NCBI GenBank assembly: GCA_014843695.1
Contig: CM026395.1
Location: 48,328,813-48,392,812 of the forward strand
Source: Archivesica marissinica
Taxonomy: Eukaryota; Mollusca; Bivalvia; Venerida; Vesicomyidae
Length of the DNA: 64,000 nt
Direction of reading: 5' to 3'
Part shown: positions 45,001-55,400 of the stretch, one piece after another
Position numbering within the stretch: position 1 is the stretch's first letter
How the letters are laid out: the number at the start of each line of letters is the position of its first letter
The notes under the pieces: model-generated
The model's input: only the letters and a program-made list of their open reading frames with translations
Database searches by the model: none
What the model was told of the DNA's origin: nothing
Program-made: the position numbers and the translations under genes

Positions 45001-46424
45001 ATATATATGTCCTGATCTCGATTTATTTCATGTCAGAAAATTATCTTTTTGGCGTGCAGAAGACGTTGTTCTACTAATACATCCGCCCATACATGATCTA
45101 TTGTCCGATGGGTTATGTCACCAATAATGGAGGGTCGCCATATGGCATACTCTGTTGTTGCCTTTCCACCTTAAAACTTATTTCGCAATCATCGTACAAT
45201 AAATAGAGTTTAAACTTACCCAATAACAAGTAAACATATTCGAGCATATCTGTTTTTGGTGTACGTTAATTAGAACCATGTTATGTTGATGAGCACTGTA
45301 TTTGATATTTCGTATTAATTGAATGCATTCATTTGCAGATTATCCGTGTGTACTCAGTGGAGACAAAGTGTTAATGATAGATCCGCAGCAATCAGCTGAT
45401 AAGGTTAACGCTATGATTAAACTTAGTCGGATAGAACATCTTAATAATGAAGGTTTAAATGCGGATGCGTTTTGGAGAGCTTTTGATGGTTCATTTGGGT
45501 TTAGCAGAGATTGCGTTCAAAACGGACGCTTTCAGGGTACTGTTATGTGGTTTCCACTTCGCACTACACCATCGAAGATTGCAGACACTTTGTATGACGA
45601 GGAAAAAGTTCTTGCTCTGTTTGATGGATTTCAGTCAGAAGCTTCATGTATACTACTTTTCCTGAAGAATTTGGAAAAGATATCGGTGTGTAGCCGTAGC
45701 AATATAGACCAGGTACAAGAAATAGTTCTCGTGAAAATAGAAGATAGCGATGGGAAGGTGAAACAGAACAGAACCAAGTTTAAAAAAAAGATAAAAGCTT
45801 TAACTTTAGATTATAAAGAAGAAGATGTTTCAAACGATCTTCAAATGACCATCCAAACAACATCAAATGGAAATCATGCAACAGTTGACTGGCAGGTAGT
45901 AAACTACTTCGTTGGAAACAGCGCTACTACTGATTTCCAAAAATTGATCCAAGACAAATGCCTAGGATATTGTCCACATGTAGCTGTGGCTACGCAGTTA
46001 CGACGACATTCTAGTGAATTTGAAGGGCACGTGTTTTGCTTTTTACCTTTGCCAAGGGAAGGATCCAGATTGTCGGGACTTCCAGTACATGTACATGGAT
46101 GTTTCGCTCTCAGCCAAAATCGACATCATTTGAAATGGGAAACAGATGAACAGCATGGCAAGAAAATAGATGACAAATCTATTCTTTGGAACACATTTCT
46201 CATCAAAGAAGCTCTTCCAAGAGCCTATAGTAGACTTGTGCAGACAGTCATTGAGAAATCGAATAACCTTGGCAATACGCCTGACTCTGTCGCAGTCGTA
46301 TATAGATGTGTACCTCTTTCAACTGATACTCAAAGGAAGTGGACAGTCCTCGAAAATGAGTTCTATAAAAGACTTAAAAAGATACGATTCATATATTGCA
46401 AGCACAAGGATAAGTGGATTACAT
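41968..46424 (+). CDS. sacsin-like protein, N-terminal HSP90-type ATPase (partial gene, 4 exons)
   Basis: Joined exons 41968-42089, 42928-43044, 44323-44470 and 45339-46424 read continuously with GT/AG borders and matching phases. They give the start of a sacsin repeat region: [20 protein letters not shown], then [15 protein letters not shown] (ATP-binding N-box, Glu and Asn kept), [27 protein letters not shown] (second glycine box), FSRDC and [10 protein letters not shown], then [14 protein letters not shown]. Sacsin family proteins are very large co-chaperones that combine this ATPase module with other domains; related genes are multiplied in some molluscs. Introns hold several SINEs. The 3' part is lost in the 1-kb gap at 46425, and satellite follows the gap, so the C-terminus is not in the window. 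Upstream exons may exist. Confidence 0.85.
42530..42772 (+). mobile_element. tRNA-derived SINE, family C, in intron 1
   Basis: Head TCCAATTAGCGCAGTGGTTA and box B AGGTTCGATCCTCGG. Body CAGATCGGACAGGTGGG, CTCCCACACGAATGACC, CCGTGCCAACGAGAG. Tail GTTAATATAAGTTGTTAAC and CTTCGCAATCGTTG. Confidence 0.9.
42928..43044 (+). CDS. sacsin-like exon 2 (N-box of the ATPase)
   Basis: 117 bases, 39 codons, phase 0 at both ends, flanked by TTTAG and GTATGT. Encodes [20 protein letters not shown] and ends IYNKFFR. The N-box ELIQNAEDA matches the HSP90-type ATP site. Confidence 0.88.
43081..43275 (+). mobile_element. tRNA-Arg-like SINE in intron 2
   Basis: The head CTCCGTGGCCTAGTGATTAA resembles a tRNA-Arg D arm; box B AAGGTTCGAACCTCG. 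The body (GGCCGGTTGGTGAGCCGCC) is not shared with the other families here. Confidence 0.7.
43455..43600 (+). repeat. short tandem repeat, about 3 copies of about 48 bp
   Basis: Blocks GACAATTCATTCTACAG, CAACAATACGACATTA, CAAACTATAAGC recur three times with decay in the last. Confidence 0.85.
43826..44052 (+). mobile_element. tRNA-Ser/Leu-like SINE, family D, in intron 2
   Basis: Head CCTCCGTGGTCGAGTGGTTA, body CTTACGGAGGTTGGTGCACC, GGAGCCTGCCCAGGAA, tail GAAACCGGTAGCGATG-TTAAATAAAC, the same tail type as SINE-A. Box B has been deleted from this copy. Confidence 0.85.
44128..44175 (+). pseudogene. decayed partial copy of sacsin-like exon 3
   Basis: After a CTCCAG acceptor-like site the bases read as [11 protein letters not shown] then TAG, closely matching [12 protein letters not shown] of the real exon 3 that begins at 44323. 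The preceding GCTCCAGGGCC and the block TATGTCTACAATGATACAG match exon 3 DNA as well. The similarity ends after about 45 bases. Confidence 0.75.
44323..44470 (+). CDS. sacsin-like exon 3 (glycine box)
   Basis: 148 bases, 49 codons plus one base, flanked by TTCCAG and GTAAGC. Encodes [19 protein letters not shown] and [16 protein letters not shown]. Confidence 0.9.
44753..44830 (+). mobile_element. tRNA-Ser-like SINE head in intron 3
   Basis: GGGGCCGAGTGGTTAAGATC (box A) and TAGTTCGAATCCCATG (box B) match a tRNA-Ser plan. The body downstream is not clearly one of the other families. Confidence 0.6.
45165..45222 (+). mobile_element. isolated SINE/LINE tail in intron 3
   Basis: TTAAAACTTATTTCGCAATC and AATAAATAGAGTTTAAAC match the tail shared by SINE families B, C and the 11.6-15.6 kb LINE. 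Confidence 0.6.
45339..46424 (+). CDS. sacsin-like exon 4 (runs into assembly gap)
   Basis: Begins after TTTGCAG and completes the split Asp codon. It is open for 1,086 bases to the N run with no stop: [102 protein letters not shown]. The latter motifs match the part of the sacsin repeat region downstream of the ATPase fold. Confidence 0.9.
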
Positions 46425-47424
46425 NNNNNNNNNNNNNNNNNNNNNNNNNNNNNNNNNNNNNNNNNNNNNNNNNNNNNNNNNNNNNNNNNNNNNNNNNNNN
46501 NNNNNNNNNNNNNNNNNNNNNNNNNNNNNNNNNNNNNNNNNNNNNNNNNNNNNNNNNNNNNNNNNNNNNNNNNNNNNNNNNNNNNNNNNNNNNNNNNNNN
46601 NNNNNNNNNNNNNNNNNNNNNNNNNNNNNNNNNNNNNNNNNNNNNNNNNNNNNNNNNNNNNNNNNNNNNNNNNNNNNNNNNNNNNNNNNNNNNNNNNNNN
46701 NNNNNNNNNNNNNNNNNNNNNNNNNNNNNNNNNNNNNNNNNNNNNNNNNNNNNNNNNNNNNNNNNNNNNNNNNNNNNNNNNNNNNNNNNNNNNNNNNNNN
46801 NNNNNNNNNNNNNNNNNNNNNNNNNNNNNNNNNNNNNNNNNNNNNNNNNNNNNNNNNNNNNNNNNNNNNNNNNNNNNNNNNNNNNNNNNNNNNNNNNNNN
46901 NNNNNNNNNNNNNNNNNNNNNNNNNNNNNNNNNNNNNNNNNNNNNNNNNNNNNNNNNNNNNNNNNNNNNNNNNNNNNNNNNNNNNNNNNNNNNNNNNNNN
47001 NNNNNNNNNNNNNNNNNNNNNNNNNNNNNNNNNNNNNNNNNNNNNNNNNNNNNNNNNNNNNNNNNNNNNNNNNNNNNNNNNNNNNNNNNNNNNNNNNNNN
47101 NNNNNNNNNNNNNNNNNNNNNNNNNNNNNNNNNNNNNNNNNNNNNNNNNNNNNNNNNNNNNNNNNNNNNNNNNNNNNNNNNNNNNNNNNNNNNNNNNNNN
47201 NNNNNNNNNNNNNNNNNNNNNNNNNNNNNNNNNNNNNNNNNNNNNNNNNNNNNNNNNNNNNNNNNNNNNNNNNNNNNNNNNNNNNNNNNNNNNNNNNNNN
47301 NNNNNNNNNNNNNNNNNNNNNNNNNNNNNNNNNNNNNNNNNNNNNNNNNNNNNNNNNNNNNNNNNNNNNNNNNNNNNNNNNNNNNNNNNNNNNNNNNNNN
47401 NNNNNNNNNNNNNNNNNNNNNNNN
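46425..47424. other. assembly gap, exactly 1,000 N
   Basis: A round-number N run, probably of arbitrary length. It cuts the sacsin-like exon, and all frames spanning it are artefacts. Confidence 0.99.
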
Positions 47425-48657
47425 AATCATACCCAGGATATGTTGGTGTTCTAGATTTACGGGCCCAATCATACCCAGGATATGCCTGTGTTCTAGACTT
47501 ACGGGCCCAATCATACCCAGGATATGTTTGTGTTCTAGATTTACGGGCCCAATCATACCCAGGATATGTTGGTGTTCTAGATTTACTACTGCCTAGATTA
47601 CGGGCCCAATACTCCAGGATATGCCTGGTTATTCTAGTATGTGACGGGCCCAATCATACCCCTCTATTTTTGTGTATCTAATTTAGACGGGCCCCATCAT
47701 ACCCAGGATATGCTGTGTGTTCTTATGTTACTGCCCCAATCATACCAGGATATGCCTGGTGTTTCGAGCTTTACGGGCCCAATCATATCAGAGGATAACT
47801 TTTTGTGTTCTAGATTTACGGGCCCAATCATCAAGGATATGTTGTGTTCTAGATTTACTGCCCAAACCATACTCCGATATGATGGTGTTCTAGATTTACT
47901 GCCCCAATCATACTCAGGATATGCTGGTGTTCTAGATTTACGGGCCCAATCGTATCAAGGATATGTTTGTGTTCTAGATTTACGGGCCCAATCATACCAA
48001 GGATATGTTTGTGTTCTAGATTTACTGCCCCAACCATACTCAGGATATGCTGGTGTTCTAGATTTACGGGCCCAATCATACCCAGGATATGTTGGTGTTC
48101 TAGATTTACTGCCCCAACCATAACCAGGATATGCTGGGTTCTAGATTACGCGCCCAACAAACCCAGGATAGTCGGTGTTCTAGATTTACCGCCCAATCAT
48201 ACCCAGTATATGTTGTTGTTATAGAATTACTACCCAACCATACCCAGGATATGTGGTGTTCTAGATTACGGGCCCAATCAACCCAGGAATGTCGGTGTTC
48301 TACATTTACGGGCCCAATCATACCCAGATATGTCGGTGTCTAGATTACGTGCCCAATCATACCCATGATATGTTTGTGTTCTAGATTTACGGGCCCAATC
48401 ATACCCAGGATATGTCGGTGTTCTAGATTTACGGGCCCAATCATACCCATGATATGTTTGTGTTCTAGATTTACGGGCCCAATCATACCCAGGATATGTT
48501 GGTGTTCTAGATTTACGGGCCCAATCATACCCATGATATGTTTGTGTTCTAGATTTACGGGCCCAATCATACCCAGGATATGTTGGTGTTCTAGATTTAC
48601 AGGCCCAATCATACCCAGGATATGTTTGTGTTCTCGATTTACGGGCTAAATACACTC
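47425..48657. repeat. 42-bp satellite, about 29 copies
   Basis: Unit TGTTCTAGATTTACGGGCCC, AATCATACCCAGGATATG, TTGG. TACGGG/TACTGC and GTTGG/GTTTG variants alternate, giving an 84-bp super-unit at 48360-48650. The left edge 47600-48350 has many single-base losses. As 42 is a multiple of 3, several frames stay open without being genes. Confidence 0.95.
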
Positions 48658-48734
48658 GGGATATGTTGGGTTGGAGACTTGCTATTCAGGCCCGACCATC
48701 TTCGGCATACGTTGGCGATCTTGCGTCAATAGCC

Positions 48735-48873
48735 AGATCATCCTAGTGAGCCAGACCATCCTAGTGAGCCAGACCGTCCTAGTGAGCCAGACCGTCCTAG
48801 TGAGCCAGACCATCCTAGTGAGCCAGACCATCCTAGTGAGCCAGACCGTCCTAGTGAGCCAGACCATCCTAGT
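48735..48873. repeat. 18-bp tandem repeat, about 8 copies
   Basis: Unit CCTAGTGAGCCAGACCRT. Confidence 0.93.
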
Positions 48874-48904
48874 GATATGTAGTATACGGCCCCGACAACC
48901 AACG

Positions 48905-49772
48905 ATCCTTCTGGCTTTTGATGACGTCAATACAAGACAACAGCTGGCTTACGATGACGTCGATACAAGACAACCGCTAGCTTTTGATGACGTCAATACA
49001 AGACAACCGCTGGCTTACGATGACGTCGATACAAGACAACCGCTGGCATTTGATGACGTCAATACAAGACAACCGCTGGCTTACGATGACGTCGATACAA
49101 GACAACCGCTGGCTTTTGAAGACGTCAATACAAGACAACCGCTGGCTTTTGAAGACGTCAATACAAGACAATCGCTGGCTTTTGATGACGTCGATACAAG
49201 ACAACCACTGGCTTTTGAAGATGTCAATACAAGACAACCGCTGGCTTTTGATGACGTCGATACAAGACAACCGCTGGCTTTTGATGACGTCAATACAAGA
49301 CAACCGCTGGCTTTTGATGACGTCAATACAAGACAACCGCTGGCTTTTGATGACGTCAATACAAGACAACCGCTGGCTTTTGATGACGTCAATACAAGAC
49401 AACCGCTGGCTTTTGATGACGTCAATACAAGACAACCGCTGGCTTTTGATGACGTCAATACAAGACAACCGCTGGCACCGCTGGCTTTTGATGACGTCAA
49501 TACAAGACAACCGCTGGCTTTTGATGACGTCAATACAAGACAACCGCTGGCTTTTGATGACGTCAATACAAGACAACCGCTGGCTTTTGATGACGTCAAT
49601 ACAAGACAACCGCTGGCTTTTGATGACGTCAATACAAGACAATCGCTGGCTTTTGATGACGTCAATACAAGACAACCGCTGGCTTTTGATGACGTCAATA
49701 CAAGACAACCGCTGGCTTTTGATGACGTCAATACAAGACAACCGCTGGCTTTTGATGACGTCAATACATGAC
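48905..49772. repeat. 33-bp array, 26 units, carrying TGACGTCA sites
   Basis: Unit CTTTTGATGACGTCAATAC, AAGACAACCGCTGG. 18 units carry the perfect palindrome TGACGTCA, five carry TGACGTCG, three have altered cores. One 6-base partial repeat (CACCGCTGG) breaks the spacing near 49475. Open frames on both strands are an 11-residue repeat and are not called as genes. Confidence 0.95.
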
Positions 49773-50099
49773 AACCGCAGATAGTATCCATATAATGTAT
49801 TCGATTTACTCGAAACTCAAAACTTGCGATCATCCTCCAATGTCCAACTGTATCCTCCGAAGCCAAACAGTGAACGAACATTTTAGACAATATTTCTTAT
49901 ATTCAAGTTCACACTTGTGAAATTCCCCTCCCTTACCACACCAAAGCAGCATATTCTGTACACACATACTTCAAACGTGTGTTAGTGGTCACCTCTATTA
50001 AGCAGCCAGATTCCAGATGCCCAGATTCAGACACGATTGTCTGTACTTCAAAGCTTTATATATCAGGTCGTGCAAAGATAGACCGTTAACCTAATAATT
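49773..50099. other. intergenic; MITE fragment at 49995-50015
   Basis: CTATTAAGCAGCCAGATTCC matches the left end of the TIR element at 34473. No gene seen. Confidence 0.55.
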
Positions 50100-50335
50100 T
50101 AGTTTATACAAATTTATTTTAGCTCGATTGCGAAACAAGTTCTTACAACTCATATTAATCACTCTCGAGACCTCATTCCTGATGAAATACATCGCCACGA
50201 GGGAGAGAGAAGAGGCAATGTGGAATTTAAATGCCTTGCCTAAGGGGCACAATCGTAACGGCTCCAGTGGGGCTCGAACTCCGGACCTTTCGCATCTGAA
50301 GCGAACTCGCATCCACTGCGCCTTCCACATAACCT
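50100..50335 (-). mobile_element. tRNA-derived SINE, family B (full length)
   Basis: Reverse of the 40734-40965 element: ATTTATTTTAGCTCGATTGC, GAGACCTCATTCCTGATG, CACGAGGGAGAGAGAAG, GGGGCTCGAACTCCGG (box B). Confidence 0.9.
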
Positions 50336-50703
50336 AATAAACTGATCAGTTATAATTATAAATATATATAAGCATTAGTACTTGTAGCTTATATCTTATT
50401 TCCCATGTGGGTGGTATTAAAACTGAGACATTTGCATATTCCGTGAACTTACTTCGTTAATAATCGGATTTCCGAAGTAAAATATGAGCTTTAGATTATG
50501 GTACACTTACTTATATTACTGACTTGATTCAAATATTAACGGTAAAAACCTAAAGTATGTCCTGCTCGTAGTTCACGGAAACTTACGAAGGCTTTGGCGG
50601 AGATTAATGAGTCTCAGTTTAATGTTGCCAAGTAATACTGGTCATTGTTTACACATTGCACGTATGCTATTTGATGACTTGTTGAGAGCCATATGGAAGT
50701 CCA
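50336..50703. other. intergenic, no gene seen
   Basis: AT-rich, no recognised feature. Confidence 0.5.
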
Positions 50704-50995
50704 CAGACGGATCTGTAGTCCAGTGGTAACACGCTGGACTGGTAATCCAGGGATCGCAGGTTCGATCCCCCGTCTGACCCTAATAACATTAACAGTCTTT
50801 CAGATGGGACGTTAAACCGAGGTCTCGTGTCGGTGCTTTACACCGTGCACGTAAAAGAACCAGACGAGATTCTGGAATGGGTCTCTGTCTGTATCATTGC
50901 ACTATCCTCCAAAATCTAAAATAACTAATCTCTTCAGGAGGCGTCGTTCATATGGGCAACCGGTAGCGACGATAAATAAACGTAAAACACACACA
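50704..50995 (+). mobile_element. tRNA-derived SINE, family A (full length, best copy)
   Basis: CAGACGGATCTGTAGTCCAG head, GCAGGTTCGATCCCCCGTCT, body AACAGTCTTTCAGATGGGAC, GGTCTCGTGTCGGTGC, CACCGTGCACGTAAAAGAAC, AGGAGGCGTCG, tail GGCAACCGGTAGCGACG-ATAAATAAACG. Confidence 0.92.
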
Positions 50996-51160
50996 TATGG
51001 AAGTTCTAGATTGAGTTCTCGCGTTAAATTTAGCCTTTATTATTATTATTAGTATTATTATCTAATTCACACTGCACGTATATGAACTATTAACGAGTCT
51101 TTGCTTGCAGTACAAGTCATAATAGTAATACATATGTAAATTATGTTTCAATGTGTGTGT

Positions 51161-51311
51161 TTTACGTGCACGGTGTAAGCACCGACACGAGACCTCGGTT
51201 TAACGTCCCATCTGAAAGACTGTTAATTTTATTAGGGTCAGACGGGGGATCGAACCTGCGATCCCAGAATTACCAGTCCAGCGTGTTACCACTGGACTAC
51301 ATATCCGTCTG
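51161..51311 (-). mobile_element. SINE family A, 3'-truncated
   Basis: Reverse copy with complete head (GTCAGACGGGGGATCGAACC to GGACTACATATCCGTCTG) but lacking the distal body and tail, which is unusual because LINE-mobilised SINEs normally lose the 5' end. Confidence 0.85.
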
Positions 51312-51789
51312 TTGTTGTTGTTGTTTCAATGTTGGAAAATTTATTACTTTATATGAGTCTGTTCACACTCCTTGAGCATCAACATGAATACACAATTCAC
51401 TCATAAATCAAACGCATAGTTCAAGGTGTGAACAATTATCGTTATGTTTCATCTTTTAAGATGTTGATTAGTTAATGGCGTGTACATAAAGTGCTAACGA
51501 AATCATTAAATAACATGACATCAATTTGTAAATATCAAATAATCAAAGGCAACAGATGTATTAATTATTAATTTATGATTTCGTAACCTTTGCCTATTGT
51601 AGTACCTGTCTGAAGTATCAACGAAAGGAATACACGACTCTACTACCAGCTTCAAACTGACACACTCACATTTAGTATTCGAGACATTGATGTCCTCAAA
51701 AACACATGTTAAATAATGTGATTAAAATATGTAACTTTAATTATGTGCGATGTTAAGGTTATAATTGAAATTGGTATGACGTTTAGTGG
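51312..51789. other. intergenic, no gene seen
   Basis: AT-rich, no recognised feature. Confidence 0.5.
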
Positions 51790-52290
51790 TCTATTGATGC
51801 ATAGCGGAATTGTTTATGACGTTTAGCGGTCTTTTGACGTTTAGAGGTATTTTGACGTTTATCGGTGTTTTGACGTTTAAAGGTATTTTGACGTTTAGCG
51901 GAGTGTTGACGTTTAGCGGAGTTTTGACGTTAGTGGTCTTTTGACGCTTAGCGGAGTTTTGACGTTTAGCGGAGTGTTGACGTTTAGCGGAGTGTTGACG
52001 TTTAGCGGTCTTTTGACGTTTAGCGGAGTGTTGACGTTTAGCGGAGTGTTGACGTTTAGCGGTGTTTTGACATTTAGCGGAGTGTTGACGTTTAGCGGAG
52101 TGTTGACGTTTAGTGATGTTTTGACGTTTAGCGGAGTGTTGACGTTTAGCGGAGTGTTGACGTTTAGCGGTGTTTTGACGTTTAGCGGAGTGTTGACGTT
52201 TATCGGTGTTTTGAAGTTTAGCGGAGTGTTGACGTTTAGCGGTCTTTTGACGCTTAGCGGAGTTTTGACGTTTAGCGGTGTTTTGATCAT
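51790..52290. repeat. 18-bp tandem repeat, about 28 copies
   Basis: Unit GTTTAGCGGAGTGTTGAC, with GTGTTTTGAC and TCTTTTGAC variants that occur in a regular mixture. The unit is stop-free in several frames, so the long frames on both strands are by-products. Confidence 0.94.
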
Positions 52291-52409
52291 CATCACACAC
52301 ACAATCCGGTGTCACTCTCTTTGCATGTCATTACTAAATCATTGCTTGCAAAAGGAAAGCCTACAGGCTCAACACACACTAAATAACTAATTATATATAC
52401 CAACTGTAG

Positions 52410-55400
52410 TCCATATCATGCCAGAAACCAGTACATATCGAAGTACCTGTTCTAGCCAAACAGTAGTCCGTACTGTGCCAGAAACCAGTATATCTTGAAG
52501 CATGTGTTCTACCTACTGTAGTCAATATTGTGCCGGAATCCAGTACATCTTGAATCGTGTGTTCTACCTACTGTAGTCGATATTGTGACAGAAACCAGTA
52601 CATATTGAAGCATGTGTTCTACCTACTGTAGTCAATATTGTGACGGAAACCAGTACATCGTGAATCATGTGTTCTACCTACTGTAGTCAATATTGTGCCG
52701 GAAACCAGTACATATTGAAGCATGTATTCTACCTACTGTAGTCAATATTGTGCCGGAAACCATTACATCTTGAATCGTGTGTTCTACCTACTGTAGTCAA
52801 TATTGTGCCGGAAACGAGTACATATCGAATCGTGTGTTCTACCTACTGTAGTCAATATTGTGCCAGAAACTAGTACATCTTGAAGCATGTGTTCTACCTA
52901 TTGTAATCAATATTGTACCGGAAACCAGTACATCTTGAATCATGTGTTCTACCTACTGTAGTCAATATTGTGCCGGAAACCAGTACATATTGAATCGTGT
53001 GCTCTACCTACTGTTGTCGATATTGTGCCAGAAACCAGTACATATTGAAGCATGTGTTCAACCTACTGTAGTCAATATTGTGCCGGAAACCAGTACATCG
53101 TGAATCATGTGTTCTACCTACTGTAGTCAATATTGTGCCGGAAACCAGTACATACTGAAGCATGTATTCTACCTACTGTAGTCAATATTGTGCCAGAAAC
53201 TAGTACATCTTGAAGCATGTGTTCTACCTACTGTAGTCAATATTGTGCCGGAAACCAGTACATATTGAAGCATGTGTTCTCTCTACTGTAATCGATATTG
53301 TGCCAGAAACCAGTACATCTTGAATCATGTGTTCTACCTACTGTAGTCAATATTGTGCCGGAAACCATTACATCTTGAGTCATGTGTTCTACCTACTGTA
53401 GTCGATATTGTGCCGGAAACCAGTACATCTTGAAGCATGTGTTCTACCTACTGTAGTCAATATTGTGCCGGAAACCAGTACATCCTGAAGCATGTGTTCT
53501 ACCTACTGTAGTCAATATTGTGCCGGAAACCAGTACATCTTGAAGCATGTGTTCTACCTACTGTAGTCGATATTGTGCCAGAAATCAGTACAGTACATCT
53601 TGAAGCATGTGTTCTACCTACTGTAGTCAATATTGTGCCGGAAACCAGTACATCCTGAAGCATGTGTTCTACCTAGTGTAGTCGATATTGTGCCGGAAAT
53701 CAGTACATATTGAAGCATGTGTTCTACCTACTGTAATCAATATTGTGCCGGAAAGCAGTACATCTTGAATCGTGTGTTCTACCTACTGTAATCAATATTG
53801 TGCCGGAAACCATTACATATTGAAGCATGTGTTCTACCTACTGTAATCGATATTGTGCCGGAAACCAGTACATCTTGAAGCATGTGTTCTACCTACTGTA
53901 ATCGATATTGTGCCGGAAACCATTACATATTGAAGCATGTGTTCTACCTACTGTAATCAATATCGTGCCGGAAACCATTATATCTTGAAGTATGTGTTCT
54001 ACCTACTGTAGTCAATATTGTGCCGGAAAGCAGTACATCTTGAATCGTGTGTTCTACCTACTGTAATCAATATTGTGCCGGAAACCATTACATATTGAAG
54101 CATGTGTTCTACCTACTGTAATCGATATTGTGCCGGAAACCAGTACATCTTGAAGCATGTGTTCTACCTACTGTAATCGATATTGTGCCGGAAACCATTA
54201 CATATTGAAGCATGTGTTCTACCTACTGTAATCGATATTATGCCGGAAACCAGTACATCTTGAAGCATGTGTTCGACCTATTGTAATCAATATTGTGCCG
54301 GAAACCAGTACATCTTGAATAGTGTGTTCTACCTACTGTAATCAATATTGTGCCGGAAACCAGTACATATTGAAGCATGTGTTCTACCTATTGTAATCAA
54401 TATTGTGCCGGAAACCAGTACATCTTGAATCGTGTGTTCTACCTACTGTAATCAATATTGTGCCGGAAACCAGTACACCTTGAATCATGTGTTCTACCTA
54501 CTGAAGTCATATTGTGACGGAAACCAGTACCTTGAATCATGTGTTCTACCTACTGTAATCAATATTGTGCCGGAAACCAGTACACCTTGAATCATGTGTT
54601 CTACCTACTGAAGTCGATATTGTGACGGAAACCAGTACACCTTGAATCATGTGTTCTACCTACTGTAATCAATATTGTGCCGGAAACCAGTACATCTTGA
54701 AGCATGTGTTCTACCTATTGTAATCAATATTGTGCCGGAAACCAGTACATCTTGAAAGCATTTGTTCTACCTATTGTAATCAATATTGTGCCGGAAACCA
54801 GTACATCTTGAAATATGTGTTCTACATACTGTAGTCAATATTGTGCCGGAAACCAGTACATATTGAACCATGTGTTCTACCTACTGTAGTCAATATTGTG
54901 CCGGAAACCAGCATATATTGAAGCATGTGTTCTACCTACTGTAATCAATATTGTGCCGGAAACCATTACATATTGAAGCATGTGTTCTACTTACTGTAAT
55001 CGATATTGTGCCGGAAACCAGTACATCTTGAAGTATGTGTTCTACCTACTGTAATCGATATTGTGCCGGAAACCAGTACATCTTGAAGCATGTGTTCTAC
55101 CTACTGTAATCAATATTGTGCCGGAAACCATTACATATTGAAGCATGTGTTCTACCTACTGTAATCAATATTGTGCCGGAAACCAGTACATCTTGAAGCA
55201 TGTGTTCTACCTACTGTAATCGATATTGTGCCGGAAACCATTACATATTGAAGCATGTGTTCTACCTACTGTAATCGATATTGTGCCGGAAACCAGTACA
55301 TCTTGAAGCATGTGTTCTACCTACTGTAAACGATATTGTGCCAGAAACAAGTACATATTGAATCGTGTGTTCTACCTACTGTAGTCGATATTGTGCCGGA

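Noticed and set aside
46170..47681. Long frames with X runs across 46425-47424
   Set aside because: They only join sequences through 1,000 N. The real coding part is the sacsin-like exon 4 frame left of the gap.
48671..49890. Overlapping long frames on both strands (11-residue repeats)
   Set aside because: Product of a 33-bp stop-free unit; open in several frames at once, so no frame shows coding constraint.
50704..50780. Possible tRNA-Thr gene (anticodon-position GGT)
   Set aside because: The T arm does not pair, the same head recurs with a common SINE body and tail at least seven times, so it is a SINE head.
51791..52390. Frames with AKRQHS-like and SGVLTF-like repeats
   Set aside because: By-products of the 18-bp repeat, open on both strands.
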